Shown one piece after another: positions 1 to 10,368 of a stretch of DNA of 64,000 nucleotides. Source of the stretch: Byssothecium circinans (lineage: Eukaryota > Ascomycota > Dothideomycetes > Pleosporales > Massarinaceae); NCBI GenBank assembly GCA_010015675.1, contig ML976986.1, positions 1,109,455-1,173,454 on the forward strand, written 5' to 3'. Numbering within the stretch: position 1 is the stretch's first letter; each line of letters begins with the position of its first letter. Below the pieces are notes generated by a model. The model had not been told where the DNA came from, ran no database searches, and saw only the letters and a list, made by a program, of their open reading frames with translations. The position numbers were made by a program, and so were the translations under genes.

Positions 1-962
1 ATGTATGTAATATGCAGTTGAGCTGCTACCTAGGTACCGGGGTCAACGGTCTTACCTACTCGATTTAGTGCAAGAGTCTGAGTCTGAGACGTAGCGTAGT
101 GTAGGTAACTGTCTGTTCACATCCAGTGTTCAGCTCAGCAGCATTCCCAACATTATCCAACGAAATTCTACTCCTTGAGACGGGGCTTATACATGTACAT
201 ATAGAAATTAAATCGCAGAGGCAGGGGAGAGAAGGAATTATCCAGAATCCAAAATCCAGGAAACCCCCCCGTGTGATGTAACATTGATTGAAATTTTGAT
301 TTAACCTTAACCTCGACAGGCACAAAAATATCAACAGTAAAAACAGCACAGCACGGCTGACCCGTCAACGTAAATATCTTTCAATTTAGAAAACCCAAAA
401 AAAAAAAAAAAAAAACCGGCCCCCAACCCGCCACAATCAGCCGCAATTCCACACATAGCCTACTTTGAAAATGCAAAAGAAGAAGAAGTAGAAGAAGAAG
501 AAAGGACCGCTAATCCCGTATACACCCAAGCAAAGCAAAGCAAAGGTATATCTAACGTAAAAAGGGTAAACAAGGTATTTACGCTCAGCGTTAAAAAAAA
601 AAGTGTGAGAGAGGAAAGAGCTAGCCAGTTCCATCCGATCCGTCCTTCCATCCCAGCAACAGTTCGAACCGGCGCTACATTGTAGAAGAGGCAGAAGAGG
701 TGGAAGAAGAAGGGTGGGTATGCGCAGGTTTTAGATACTAGAAGAAGTAAGGAGGTAAGAGGTGGTAGTGCAGCTTTGAATTCAGTCAATGGGGACATAG
801 GAGAACAAAAAGGTTATTTCAAGTCGGTGGGTGGGGTATGGGGGGGTTACAAGAAGAAGAAGAGAAGGGAGAACAAGTGCTTCCTCCAATGATTTACGCC
901 AGCAATAAAGAGGACACAAAGGGGAGAGGGGGTATCAAAACATGTACAGCAACAGCAGCAGT
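1..962. other. Intergenic, low-complexity
   Basis: No gene is supported here. The stretch holds a 19-nt A run near 397-415, a GAA-rich purine tract near 477-503 and several short open frames without codon bias or recognisable domains. It probably contains the 3' untranslated region of the septin gene that ends at 963. Confidence 0.6.
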
Positions 963-2829
963 CTAGTACATGCTGCGATACTGGCGAGGATCGCGACCCG
1001 CACTCGCTGCGCGCCCATTCGCGGAAGGCACCGAAAGTTGCTGATTAGATAGTCCGGCCGATGTCGCGACTCTCCTCCCACCGGGGACCTTTTGCAGCCG
1101 CTGTGTCCTCCATCCTTCATACCATTGCTCCCTGCTTGCCACGCGGAGCTCGGCTCGCCATTCGCTGAATACGCTTTCCCTCAGTTTGACAAAGTCGCAG
1201 TGCTCTGCGTTGTAAGGGTCCGCAAAGCCCCAGGGGAACTTGCGGCCGACGATCTCGGGCTCGTAGGGATCGGGCGAGATGATGCTGAGGGGGAGGTACG
1301 GGTTCTCGAAGCCTTCCGAGTGGATGGAAGCGGACATTGCCGAGGGTTTCCGTACGTGGTTCTTCTTCGCACTCGGCGGCGATGTGGGGGGTGATTGTGA
1401 GCCAGAGCGTGCCGAGGAAGCGTCGGAGCCAGCGTCTGAAGATGAACGGTCGATAATCTTGTTCAAGATGTCCGATTTGCCTTCGTCGCCAGACTGGACG
1501 TAGGCATCCTCATCTCGCTCGTCAAAGGCCTCCTCCTCCTCATCATCTGACTCTTCAAGGTGGAGTGCCTCTAGTGGATCCAATTTTGCGCGTTTAATTG
1601 TCTCCCATACCGTCTTCTTCAAGTGGCGCATATGGGCCGAAGTGATTGTGTCGGCCTTGCTAATGACGGGAATGACGGTCGTCTTGCCTTGCAGCTCCTT
1701 AAGCACGGCAAGGTCCAGCTCATCGGTCAAGCCTGTAATCTGCGGGTTGACCGTCTTGCTCTGATTCTCCTTCGACTCGGCGAGGTTGGCGTCCAGGCGG
1801 ATGGGATCCAGAATCAAGAAGATGCAGTGGATGTGGGTGTCACGCACGCCCGGCGCACGAACGACTTTCTGCTCCTCAGAGAAGGTCTCTTCGAACTTGG
1901 ACTCGAGGAAGGCGGAAATGACGGGCAATTGGAAATCCACAATGTTCTTCTCCAAGCCCTGTGAGTCCCAAAGCGTGAGGCCGACGCGCTCTCCGTCTAC
2001 TTCTGTCTCGAGGTATTGCGACGAAAAGGGCGATTCGGGGCCAACCGCGGTCGCAGGTGGGGAGGGGGTGTGCGGGCGCTTCTTCGCGGGAAGGGCGAGG
2101 GCGGTGCGTAGAAATTCGATGAAGGACGTCTTGCCTGACCTCTTGGTGCCAATGACAAGGATACTGTGCGAGAGTTAGCTGAAAGTGTACATGATGGAGA
2201 GGCGGTGCATACTTGAAGGGTGTGGGGTCCTTCCTCCTCCGCACGCGACGCGGACTGTTGACGGAGCTGATGGCGCTGCTAGCGTAGCTGTAGCGGCCGC
2301 GGTGGGTCATGCTCTCGGCGCGGGGGAAGGGGTCGTAGTCCATGTACGAGGAGATTGTGTTGCTCGGCATGGGAGGTACGGGCACGTTGGCAGCATTCGG
2401 AGGCATCTTGTACTCGACCGAGGGTCTGCTGAAGTTTTGGCGGCTGCCGGGGCGGGGACCCAAGTTGTTGGACATGATGGCAACGGAGTCTGGCCGTCCT
2501 TCCTCGCCGCCAAAGTGATCGATCTGGGGGAGGGGAGCGTGGGTAGGCAGGCGGGGAGGTGACTTGGGGAGCATGGCAGCCTCGCGCTGTTTGCGCAGAG
2601 CCTCCTCCTGGGCCAGCGCCCTTTGTTTCTTGCTCATTTTTCCCGACGCACTGCGGTGACCACTTCGATTCTCGCTGGAGCTCTTGCGACGCAGAAAGCC
2701 GAAGCTCGAGCGGTGTTGTCCCGACGGCTGCTGTTGGTCGCCGTTGGTCTGGGCGATCCGCGGTGACGCAGTGTCTTCTGGGGAGCCCTCTTTGGGTGCT
2801 GGCGAGGAGCTTTTTGTGGGTGTGCTCAT
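963..2829 (-). CDS. aspE: Divergent septin, AspE-like (group 5)
   Basis: Septins are filament-forming GTP-binding proteins of the cell cortex and septum. Two exons, 2829-2213 and 2163-963, with a 49-nt intron (donor GTATGC, branch GCTAAC), give 605 residues. The first ~210 residues are a disordered Ser/Pro-rich region. After the splice comes the P-loop GTKRSGKTS, then LWDSQGL in the G3 position (usual septins have DTxG), and SKAD as G4. An acidic/serine-rich insert of about 80 residues follows, and then the septin unique element, visible as GRKFPWGFADPYNAEHCDFV and an FxxWRxEL helix. The long N-terminus, insert and divergent G3 argue for the filamentous-fungus-specific AspE class rather than the core Cdc3/10/11/12 types. 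Family assignment is firm; the exact ortholog name is inferred. Confidence 0.85.
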
Positions 2830-3868
2830 GGTGGTGGAACGGCAGTGGGCAGCGTCACGTTATCAGGCAAACGGGAGATGGGATTGCTCGTTATGGGCGG
2901 GTGTGCGGGCGAGAGATTGAAGGAGTGCTGAAGAATGAACAGGTTAGTCTTGCCGTCAAACGCGCTCACGTCCGGCGCGGTGAGTGGCTGATATTGAAAC
3001 GTGAAATTAGGACATACAGCACTCGAGAGTATGACAGCAGGTCGGCGGCAGCGCTGGGCTATGGGGTACGGCAGTACTGCAGGGACGCAAGCGGCCGGAT
3101 TGGGCTCCAGAGCGAGAAAGCGGGACTGCAATTCCGACACGACTGTTCTGTTTGATGAGAAGGAGAGGCGGCCAGAACCAGGGCGACAAGTAGGCCCTCT
3201 CGTTGCAAACGGCGAAGGCTGATGGGCATTGAGGAGAGCAGAGAGCGGCAGCAGAAAGGGGCGGCCCTAGAACGCGTACAAGGATGGCATGGGCTTGGAG
3301 GCCATCACGATTCACAAAACCTGCCGCCAACAGCCCGCATTCACTACTTCGCAGTTATATTTATGACCATGACCTCTTCACAGCTGTACATGTATGCACC
3401 ACGCCCAGCGCTGCCGACAGCCGCTGTCTGTCACGCTGTCACAGGTCGGACCGCACGCGAAAGCACGCGAGAGCACGACGACACCACGCATGCATCGCAA
3501 AGGGGCGGGAGATTGAATCTCGGGGTACTCGACTAACCTGTTCCCGCTAGACCGATCAGCTCGTTTCGTGGAGGGAGGGATCGCCTGTGTGTCGTGTGTT
3601 GCGCATAAAATGGCCATGGTCAAATGTTTCAAAATTGCCAATTGTCGCCTCGGCCCAATCAGAGCCCACGCATGGTGAAGCCCGTGAAGTGCCAGCACGT
3701 GATTAGCCGCCCGAATACACCACTTCACTTCCACCACTAGACTATAATTGTAGCGCCTCACTGACGCCTGGCGCGTACCGCCACTTCGGAATAGGTCCTG
3801 GCAATCGCATCGGGCAAGAACTTGCCACCATCCGCGATGACCACCAGGGAATTCGATTTCTAGAGTAC
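2830..3868. other. Intergenic, septin upstream region
   Basis: About 1 kb without a supportable gene. Short overlapping open frames on both strands are not conserved-looking. It should include the septin promoter and the 3' side of the next minus-strand ORF. No clear TATA box was seen. Confidence 0.5.
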
Positions 3869-4057
3869 CTACGCTGGAACAACAGGTCTGTATTCTTTAG
3901 GGTATTTATAGCCAGCATTGTGAATGTTCCACACGTATCTTGACCAGAGGCAGAAGTGGTCCGGCAGTGTGTTTCCGCAGTCGTTGATGAGGACGCGTTC
4001 GTTGGCTATGTTGGCCCATTTGCAGGCGCGTTTTGGGCACGGGAGGGTGGGGGGCAT
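3869..4057 (-). CDS. Short Cys-motif protein, copy A of local family
   Basis: From the in-frame ATG at 4057 this reads 62 residues; the same frame is open up to 4357 through Pro/Thr/His-rich sequence, so a longer product is possible. Function unknown. The motif order is CPKRAC, KW, NDCGN, HFC, then 14 residues, then KYP. The same order and the same FC-x14-KYP spacing occur in the gene at 5410-6533, and a damaged version lies at 4429-4940. The four Cys could bind zinc or form disulfides (inference). A GT donor-like site (GTAGGT) overlaps the stop region at 3873, where the long paralogue has its true intron, so a 3' exon may be missing from this model. It may be a truncated copy rather than a working gene. 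Confidence 0.4.
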   Translation of the reverse strand: MPPTLPCPKRACKWANIANERVLINDCGNTLPDHFCLWSRYVWNIHNAGYKYPKEYRPVVPA

Positions 4058-4428
4058 TGGGGGGACAGGTGCTGGAAGTGGGATGGTAGTGTTTGTGATG
4101 GTGGGGTTTGAATGGTGGATTGTTGGGGATTGGGGGATATGTATGTGGAGTGCTGAGGAAGTGTGGAGAGGAGGTATGGTGTTGCAAACGAGAGAGAGGG
4201 TTGAGATGCTTGAGTGAGAGGAAGGTAGAGTAGGATAGATAAAACGGCACAGCTGAGGAGGTTTCTTCATGTTAAACGTAGAGCTTTCCGTACCTTTCCA
4301 GTTCATTCCCAGAGAGAAAGCAATCAAGTTCGGAAAAAAGCAACATTGGCAAAGCATGTAGACCTTGGCTCAACTACTACTAGCTCAAACCCTCAAATCA
4401 CTCAGAATTCTAAGTTTGGCAAAACTAG

Positions 4429-4940
4429 TTATATCATTCTATATCTCCTCAGCCACTGAAGTACAACACCGACACCCATCCATCCCACCCAAGTGTATTC
4501 ACCCCCATCATGGCACCAGCAGCGACAATGAAGACACTCGTCCTCATCCTCATCAGAGCAATCACACCACTCCCCATCCTCCTCACCATCCTCATACTCC
4601 ACCGACCTGCCCTCAAATCTATTGTGCTTCTCGCGTGCCTGCTCGCACACCGATTCACACCAGCACGGTTCGGCGTATCCGGTGGATACTTGACGAGCAC
4701 ATCGGGGCAAAACAAGTGGGACTTGGATACGGCGCAGAACTCGGAAGCCATGTTGCCGCGGCCCTTTTGCTTGTGGACCCATTGTTTCTTTCGGTCGCTC
4801 TAGGTGGTGAATTTGCATTGGTTGCTAGGCCAGGATACCATTTTCATTGCAGACGAGGGTTGGGTTGGGTGGAATGGGGTTGGTCGGTGGTGTGTGGCGC
4901 AGGGAAATGGTGTTGGGGGTGTGTGAGAGGTGGTTTTCAT
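4429..4940 (-). pseudogene. Broken copy B of the Cys/KYP family
   Basis: An ATG at 4940 opens a Pro/His-rich frame that reaches a CKF motif and then a TAG at 4802-4800. The same frame continues after the stop with EFC, exactly 14 residues, and KYP (ATG at 4751). The next conserved block (WCESVC, compared with WCHKVW in the intact gene) and an acidic tract rich in Glu and Asp continue in another frame, to a stop at 4429. One nonsense codon plus one frameshift therefore separate pieces that line up with the neighbour at 5410-6533. The first Cys pair and the DCG block seem lost. Sequencing error or an unrecognised intron is the alternative; no short GT-AG intron removes the TAG. Confidence 0.5.
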
Positions 4941-5409
4941 AGTATGGATTGTATGATAGTGCAGTGATGCGAAGGGATTGTTTAGAGCAGGAGTCAGTAG
5001 CTCTACTTATATGCGAAGTACTAGTCAGACAGTGTTTATGTCAGAATAAGACAGAATTAGTTGACAAAGGCGGCGGGCAAGACGAGTAAGACCAAAGAAA
5101 CCAACAACAACTTGAGGAGAGACAAATGCTCAATCAAAGACATTTCCAGAATCACAACAAGGCAAGTTTTCGGTATCATGTTTCATTTTCTATCACCTGT
5201 TTCTCATGGTCTCGCAATACCCAAACCCAGTCATAACCCATTCCTAGCGTGTCCGAAAAGGAGTTCCACTAGGAAATATGCAAAAAACGTAAATCGTGAA
5301 ATCATGAAGATATGCCCAAGACCGACCCGCAATCAGTGTATCTGCATCCTTCCCAATATCGCACAGGGGATGACGAGAGGGGTGAGTCAACTTGCCCGAG
5401 GAAGGCTAT
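4941..5409. other. Intergenic between copies B and C
   Basis: Nothing supportable. It should contain the 3' untranslated region of the gene ending at 5410 and the upstream region of copy B. A 130-codon plus-strand open frame (5061-5453) has no recognisable features and overlaps the last exon of copy C. Confidence 0.45.
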
Positions 5410-6533
5410 CTAGTCCTCCAGCAAGGGGTCCACGTTCTCTTTATCATCGCTAAGATTGTCAGTGCCTTGCATGTCGAGGCGGAGGATGCTGTTGCGGGAG
5501 TAACTTACGCACGAATCGAGAAGTCAGAGACGATTACCTTGGCCTTTGATGAGCTGCGGTGTGGCAGTAGGCTGGCTCGCTGGGCATTGCCATGCACTTG
5601 GCCCAGTGGCATTCGGCGTGAAGGCGATGAGCGAGCAGCGACGGGAGTTGAGGAGGAAGTTGCGGCAGTTGAGGGAGCCGAAGCGGTCGTTGAAGGGGCT
5701 GCAATTCTCGATGAGGGGACGGCAGTGGTCGCCGAAGGAACTGCAGTGATCGTTGATGGAGCTGCAGTGGCCATTGACGGAGCTGCAGTGGTCGGTGAAG
5801 GAGCAGCTTCGATCGACTGCGCAGGTGACGATACAGGATTGTCTGCAGAACGTTGGCGCACCTCCTTGAACTTGTCGTAGATAGTACGATCATAGAGCGC
5901 GAGGCGGAACTTCTGGTACTCGTCGTGATCATAGTACTCTGCTTCAGGAGGGGGAAACTCGATTCCGTCCAGAACCGTAGGCTCCGCGACGTTGATCGAA
6001 TGCTCCTTAGCCCAAGGGGCTTCTCCACGATCTACAGCATCCTCCGCAGTCTGAATATCCTGCGCCAGGGCTTGAGGGATCGTGTCATCGTCGTCGTCCT
6101 CACCATCGTCGTAATCCTCACCGTCGTCGTCGTCCTCGCCATCGCTGTCCTCATCCTCGCTGTTGTACGAGCTAGACTGCATAATAGCGTGATCCGGATA
6201 AACATTGATGTGCCGCAGCCACACCTTATGGCACCAGCTCTTCCCGGATTTCTCAGTGCTGTACTTGTCTGGGTACTTGTGGAAGCGGTTGCCGTGGTAC
6301 CAAGCGCGTGTAGACACGGGACAGAAGCGCTGGCCACGGTTCCCGCAGTCTGACGCCTTGTAGCCCTCGCCTTTGAGAGCTCGGAGATCTTCGGGCGTCA
6401 GGTCCTTCTTGATGAGGATCTCTGCTTGCACGGCCAGTGAAGGGGCCTTGAACCCGCCCCACCGGCACCACGTCACATTCTTCTTGCCCTTATTTGGACA
6501 CTTCCGCAGCGGTTTGTCGGGAGACTTGGCCAT
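5410..6533 (-). CDS. Cys/KYP-family protein with acidic and PS-repeat tail, copy C
   Basis: Two exons, 6533-5509 and 5449-5410, give 354 residues. The 59-nt intron has a perfect GTAAGT donor and CTTAG acceptor; splicing skips a TAA and yields a C-terminal ADDKENVDPLLED. Function unknown. Residues 1-115 are basic and hold C12, C23 (TWCRWGG), C63 (DCGN), C71 (RFC), KYP at 86-88 and C101 (WCHKVW). A Glu/Asp-rich tract follows at about 125-155. Around residues 250-305 is a tandem period-7 repeat of the form APSxxTA. FC-x14-KYP is shared with the ORFs at 3869 and 4429, so this is the long, intact member of a local family. The basic plus acidic layout would suit a nuclear protein, which is only inference. 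Confidence 0.7.
5640..5815 (-). repeat. Coding tandem repeat, about 21 bp (7 residues)
   Basis: The Ala/Pro/Ser/Thr tail of the protein at 5410-6533 repeats roughly every 21 bp. Successive units read APSPTTA, APSMATA, APSTITA, VPSATTA, VPSSRIA, APSTTAS and APSTAAT. Units differ by point changes, so the array is old rather than freshly slipped. Boundaries are approximate. Confidence 0.6.
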
Positions 6534-7000
6534 GATGAGCGGTTGAGGGGTGTGTGTATGGTGGACTGGTGAGATGGGAGAAATATGAGGAGGGTTTATA
6601 CTCAGCAGCAGCTAGCATGCTTCTCACTGCGCTATTGGCCACAGGGTACACGAAAAGTCGAAAAGTCTCTTGCAATGACGTAGTATGCAGGGCGAGTAGC
6701 AAACGGGGACTGCGCGCATTGGGCCGACAAGCACCCTCCATCGATCCTTGGGCCGTTTTCCTATGCCGTATCTAAGCTGGTAGAGCAGAGGGGAGAGTTG
6801 TTGTTTCATGATCAAGGAAGAGGATGAGGAAGACCGGTCCATCTGGTGCATGGTCGTATCGATATGGCTTTGGATGACAGCCCCGAAAACGTATGGTTAC
6901 TGGGAACGGTTCTCGAGCGTAGATATTCGATGGGTGTAAAGAAAGCTCGAACTGTATAAAGGCCTAAGGATTCGGGTAAAGTGAGAAACGGTGCCTGCTA
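6534..7000. other. Intergenic
   Basis: Upstream region of the gene ending at 5410 and downstream region of the HET gene. No gene or RNA recognised. Confidence 0.5.
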
Positions 7001-9050
7001 TCACCATATGTCGATGATTTCCCAAGTACTTCGCCAGGGCTTGACGTCGCCACCACAACATGCGCACGGATGGTGCCGCAGTGCTCTGTAGAGATAGCAC
7101 TCCCCGATGAGAATGAAGTGCTCATCCACACTTCTCAGCACGAAGAAGGTATCCGCGCCTGGCAAAGCCCATATACTATCCTTAACCCACATATTGGCTT
7201 GCGTGAATCCGACAGACTGCTGGGATGTGAACAGTGTTTTGCCGGTCCCAAACTGCTTCATGTCACGGCTGAACTCATCTATCATCGCAAGAGATATACT
7301 GGGGTTTTTCTGACATAGAGGTTTTGCGACGAAGTGGTCCTTACACGGCGTGCAGCAGTACGATTTCCCAAATAGGTCCTTGTTGGTAGTAGCGAGATGT
7401 TGTATAGTTGCTTGGCTGTAGAAATTGATGTTCGTAGTTACGCATATCTCATCGATATGTTGTGCGCGAGTGCGGAGGCTTGGAAAATTCGAAGTTCGAG
7501 GCGCTGAAACGGTATACACCGCATTCCAGCTGGCCAGAGCCCTTCCATCCAGCCTTGGAGCCCGATCGCATAATGCAAAGTCAAAGCTTGGTGCACGAAT
7601 CCTCGTGAGCAACAAGGCCATCTTGTCAACAGTAATCATGCCAAGACTCTCGTCGGACGGCAGTATATTTTCCCGCCAGATTTGGAGCCAGTTGCGCCAC
7701 GCAGCTGTTGTGAATACAACGTTATCCCCTGGAAGGTGGTCGAAGAAAGACTGTAGAACTTCCTCACCAACTTCGGAAAAGATTTGGTCGAGTTCGGTTG
7801 TTGAAAAGGACCACATAGAAAGAGTAGTATTGGTCTGACGTGGAAGAGGTTCGAAATGAACCTTCAAGTCCCATCTAGGTACCCAGCTTGGGTGGTCCTT
7901 GCCGTCAATACGGACGTGAGAGTCTTGACGCGTGCAATATCTCAATATTTCGAAACTCCTTTCTTTTTCGATTGTTCGAATCGTGAGGTTGGTGAAGATA
8001 TCCTCATGGCTGAGCGAATAGTCGACCTGTATTTCATCTTGAATTTTTTTGCTCATCAGACCAAGTACGGCAAATACTTTGTCTCTAGGATCGGATGCAG
8101 AGCCTATGGACGGTTTTAGCAGATGAGTTCTGTCTTGAGGGAATGGATGACGTGATATTTGTCATAGTTTTAGCGGGGGGACTACACTGACAATTCCGAC
8201 TTCTATGAAGTACATCAAGTAGGCTGAGGTCTGGCTGGGTAGCTGGTTCCCAATACAAAGCACTTGGTAGTACATATTCCAAGTTCGAACCCAATTCCAG
8301 AAGTTTCTTGATAGCGACAGACGTCCAGTGTGTTGCCTTGTCGCCCGCGATGAGAGTCGCTAAACGAGCGAAGGCAACTTCTTGGAGCACCCAAACACGG
8401 TCAAACCATCTTTTTTGCAGGAATCTTCGCACAACAACATTCAGCTTATCTCTTTTGATTTGATGTAGGCATTGCGCATCGCCGTTCAAAAAGTCCAGTA
8501 TTTTGTCCGTGTATTCGTCTCCAGGCCCCAGATAGATCAGCACTTGTGACGCATTCCTGTATATCTCGCTCATGAAAGCGACTTGATGATTTCGTTCGGC
8601 AATGTTCCCTTGGTCAATAGCTATCGCATCTACCCATAGGTACCGATTGTTCCCACGTGTTCTTAAGCAACGGAGAGCATATTCGCAGTGTTTCGTGACG
8701 GAGATGGTCCTTCCGCGGCAGTATACCGTTTGAGAAAGAGAGTCATCTCCATCTTCGGTTGCCCATGAATAGGAGAGCGCTTCGTAGGTCGGCTTGTCGT
8801 TCAAGTTGACGTGCACTATGTCGATTGCGATGTCGTCAGACTGCTGGCCGGGAAAAAGAACCACGAGTCGAATCTCCTGACCCAGGGCGTAGTTGAGTTT
8901 GGAATATTGATAGGGAACAGCTTCTGCATGCCAGGGAAGTGTGTCGTTGTCCGGCGTGGAGTCGAAAACTGTTTCGCCACAAGCTAGGCAACATCGCATG
9001 TTGTCGAAGATCTGAACATCATGATGCCGACATCCTGTTCCCCTAGGCAT
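7001..9050 (-). CDS. HET-domain (heterokaryon incompatibility) protein
   Basis: HET proteins mediate allorecognition and cell death after hyphal fusion between unlike strains. Exons 9050-8192 and 8103-7001 are joined across an 88-nt intron (donor GTCAGT, acceptor CATAG), which restores the family's junction SRNCSASDPRDKVFAVLGL; the product is 653 residues. The N-terminus carries a small Cys/His cluster (CRHH and CCLACGE). The HET domain spans about residues 90-275, with YEALSYSW, the LWVDAIAIDQ block, QVAFMSEIYRNA, and WFDRVWVLQEV. The C-terminal half has no recognised death or NACHT domain. Which incompatibility locus it represents, and whether it is polymorphic, cannot be told from one sequence. 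Confidence 0.9.
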
Positions 9051-10368
9051 ATTGTCCGGTGAGGAAGTTATAATTCCAAACGAATCGTCTCAATATATCT
9101 GGCCCCGCTGCTAGGCACCCGGCCGAAGGTCTTGGCATACATGGCGCACCAATTGGGGGCTACAATCTCTGTTCAAGTCGTATTCGTATTTCGTCGAGTC
9201 TTGTATAGTTCCTAGGATGCAAGGATACCCTAAGATGTTAATGGGTGATAAGCGAAGTTTAGTGATTTTCTTCATTCAGCTAATGAACGCTATAAATGAA
9301 AAGTATCTGTTCGCTGATCCTTGGGTACTTCTGCGCCCGGAGAGGGTATATTCGGACTGTAGAATATAATTCAGATTGCTTGGCAAAGAGAAGCGGGTGC
9401 CACGATACACGCCACTGGCATCAGAGATGGGAGACCAGTAATCTACTAGAGGCGGGATTGAGTCGGAGCGAGGAAGGTTGATTGAGTAGCGTGAAGGAGA
9501 AAAGAGAAAGCGGTTGAGAGCATGCAACCTTGGAGGTGCCGCTAACCATATCCAATGTTGCTAATCACTAGCGCCTTGGTATGACATTCACCCACGAGGT
9601 CTTCTTCAAGTCTGTGACCGTCAGTCTTCTCTCGATCATTCTCATACATCAATACATCTGAATATGGCTATACGAGAATTGTAGTCCGCAAAACAGCCAC
9701 CACTTTGTGCTTGGCACCTACCCTGACCCCGAGGCTTCAAATCTAATCCTCGGAGAGCTCCACTCCGTACCTATATGGTAACCCTTAACGTTATGTATCT
9801 TTTCACCTGACCACGCCTTCGGCTCTTCATGCAGATTGGAACTTCCCGCATCGCCTTCACAAACGAGCACCTTCTGTGTCATGATGTTGAAGATGACTCA
9901 GACTTTCCGGTGAATAGGCTCAGGTTCCACTAGCAGTGGAATCACATTCTCTTCTAGGTTCTCTACGAGGTAGTAGCCTTTTGGGAACATTAAGGAATGT
10001 ATGGGCAGTGGATGGCTCACTAGCGGTCTATGCAGGAGCTCGTATTCGATACTGCATCTGCGCATGAACCACTGTGGTTGGTGCACCACTAAACGAAAAC
10101 CTTCGTTTATGTGCAGTTACCATAGGTTCTGTATGCTAGGGTGGGGTTGCCCCAGGATGTCTCCACTTTACGGCTACATATCCAACACCTAAGAGATGAG
10201 AGAAAATGATGCTATCTTACTCATCTTGGGAGGTAAGACAACGCTGTACTCCGGCTTGGCTCCATTTCCCCATTCATCATCCTAGCGGAAAATTTCTCGA
10301 GATAAAGAGAAGAAAGTCTGGCTTTGTTTCTTGGGATCTGCAGTTGGGAAATTCGTTTTCAAAATACA
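9051..10368. other. Intergenic 1.3 kb
   Basis: No supportable gene. Short frames on both strands lack codon bias. It holds the promoters of the HET gene (-) and the tannase-family gene (+). A missing 5' exon encoding a secretion signal for the latter could lie here, but I could not identify one. Confidence 0.45.

Noticed and set aside
655..680. GTTCGAACC resembling a tRNA B box
   Set aside because: No A box at the right distance and no cloverleaf; chance match. A similar GTTCGAACC near 8284 is inside the HET coding region.
5853..6353. Plus-strand 166-codon frame rich in Val/Ile/Leu
   Set aside because: Antisense shadow of the acidic GAC/GAT-rich tract of the gene at 5410-6533; the hydrophobicity is an artefact of complementarity.
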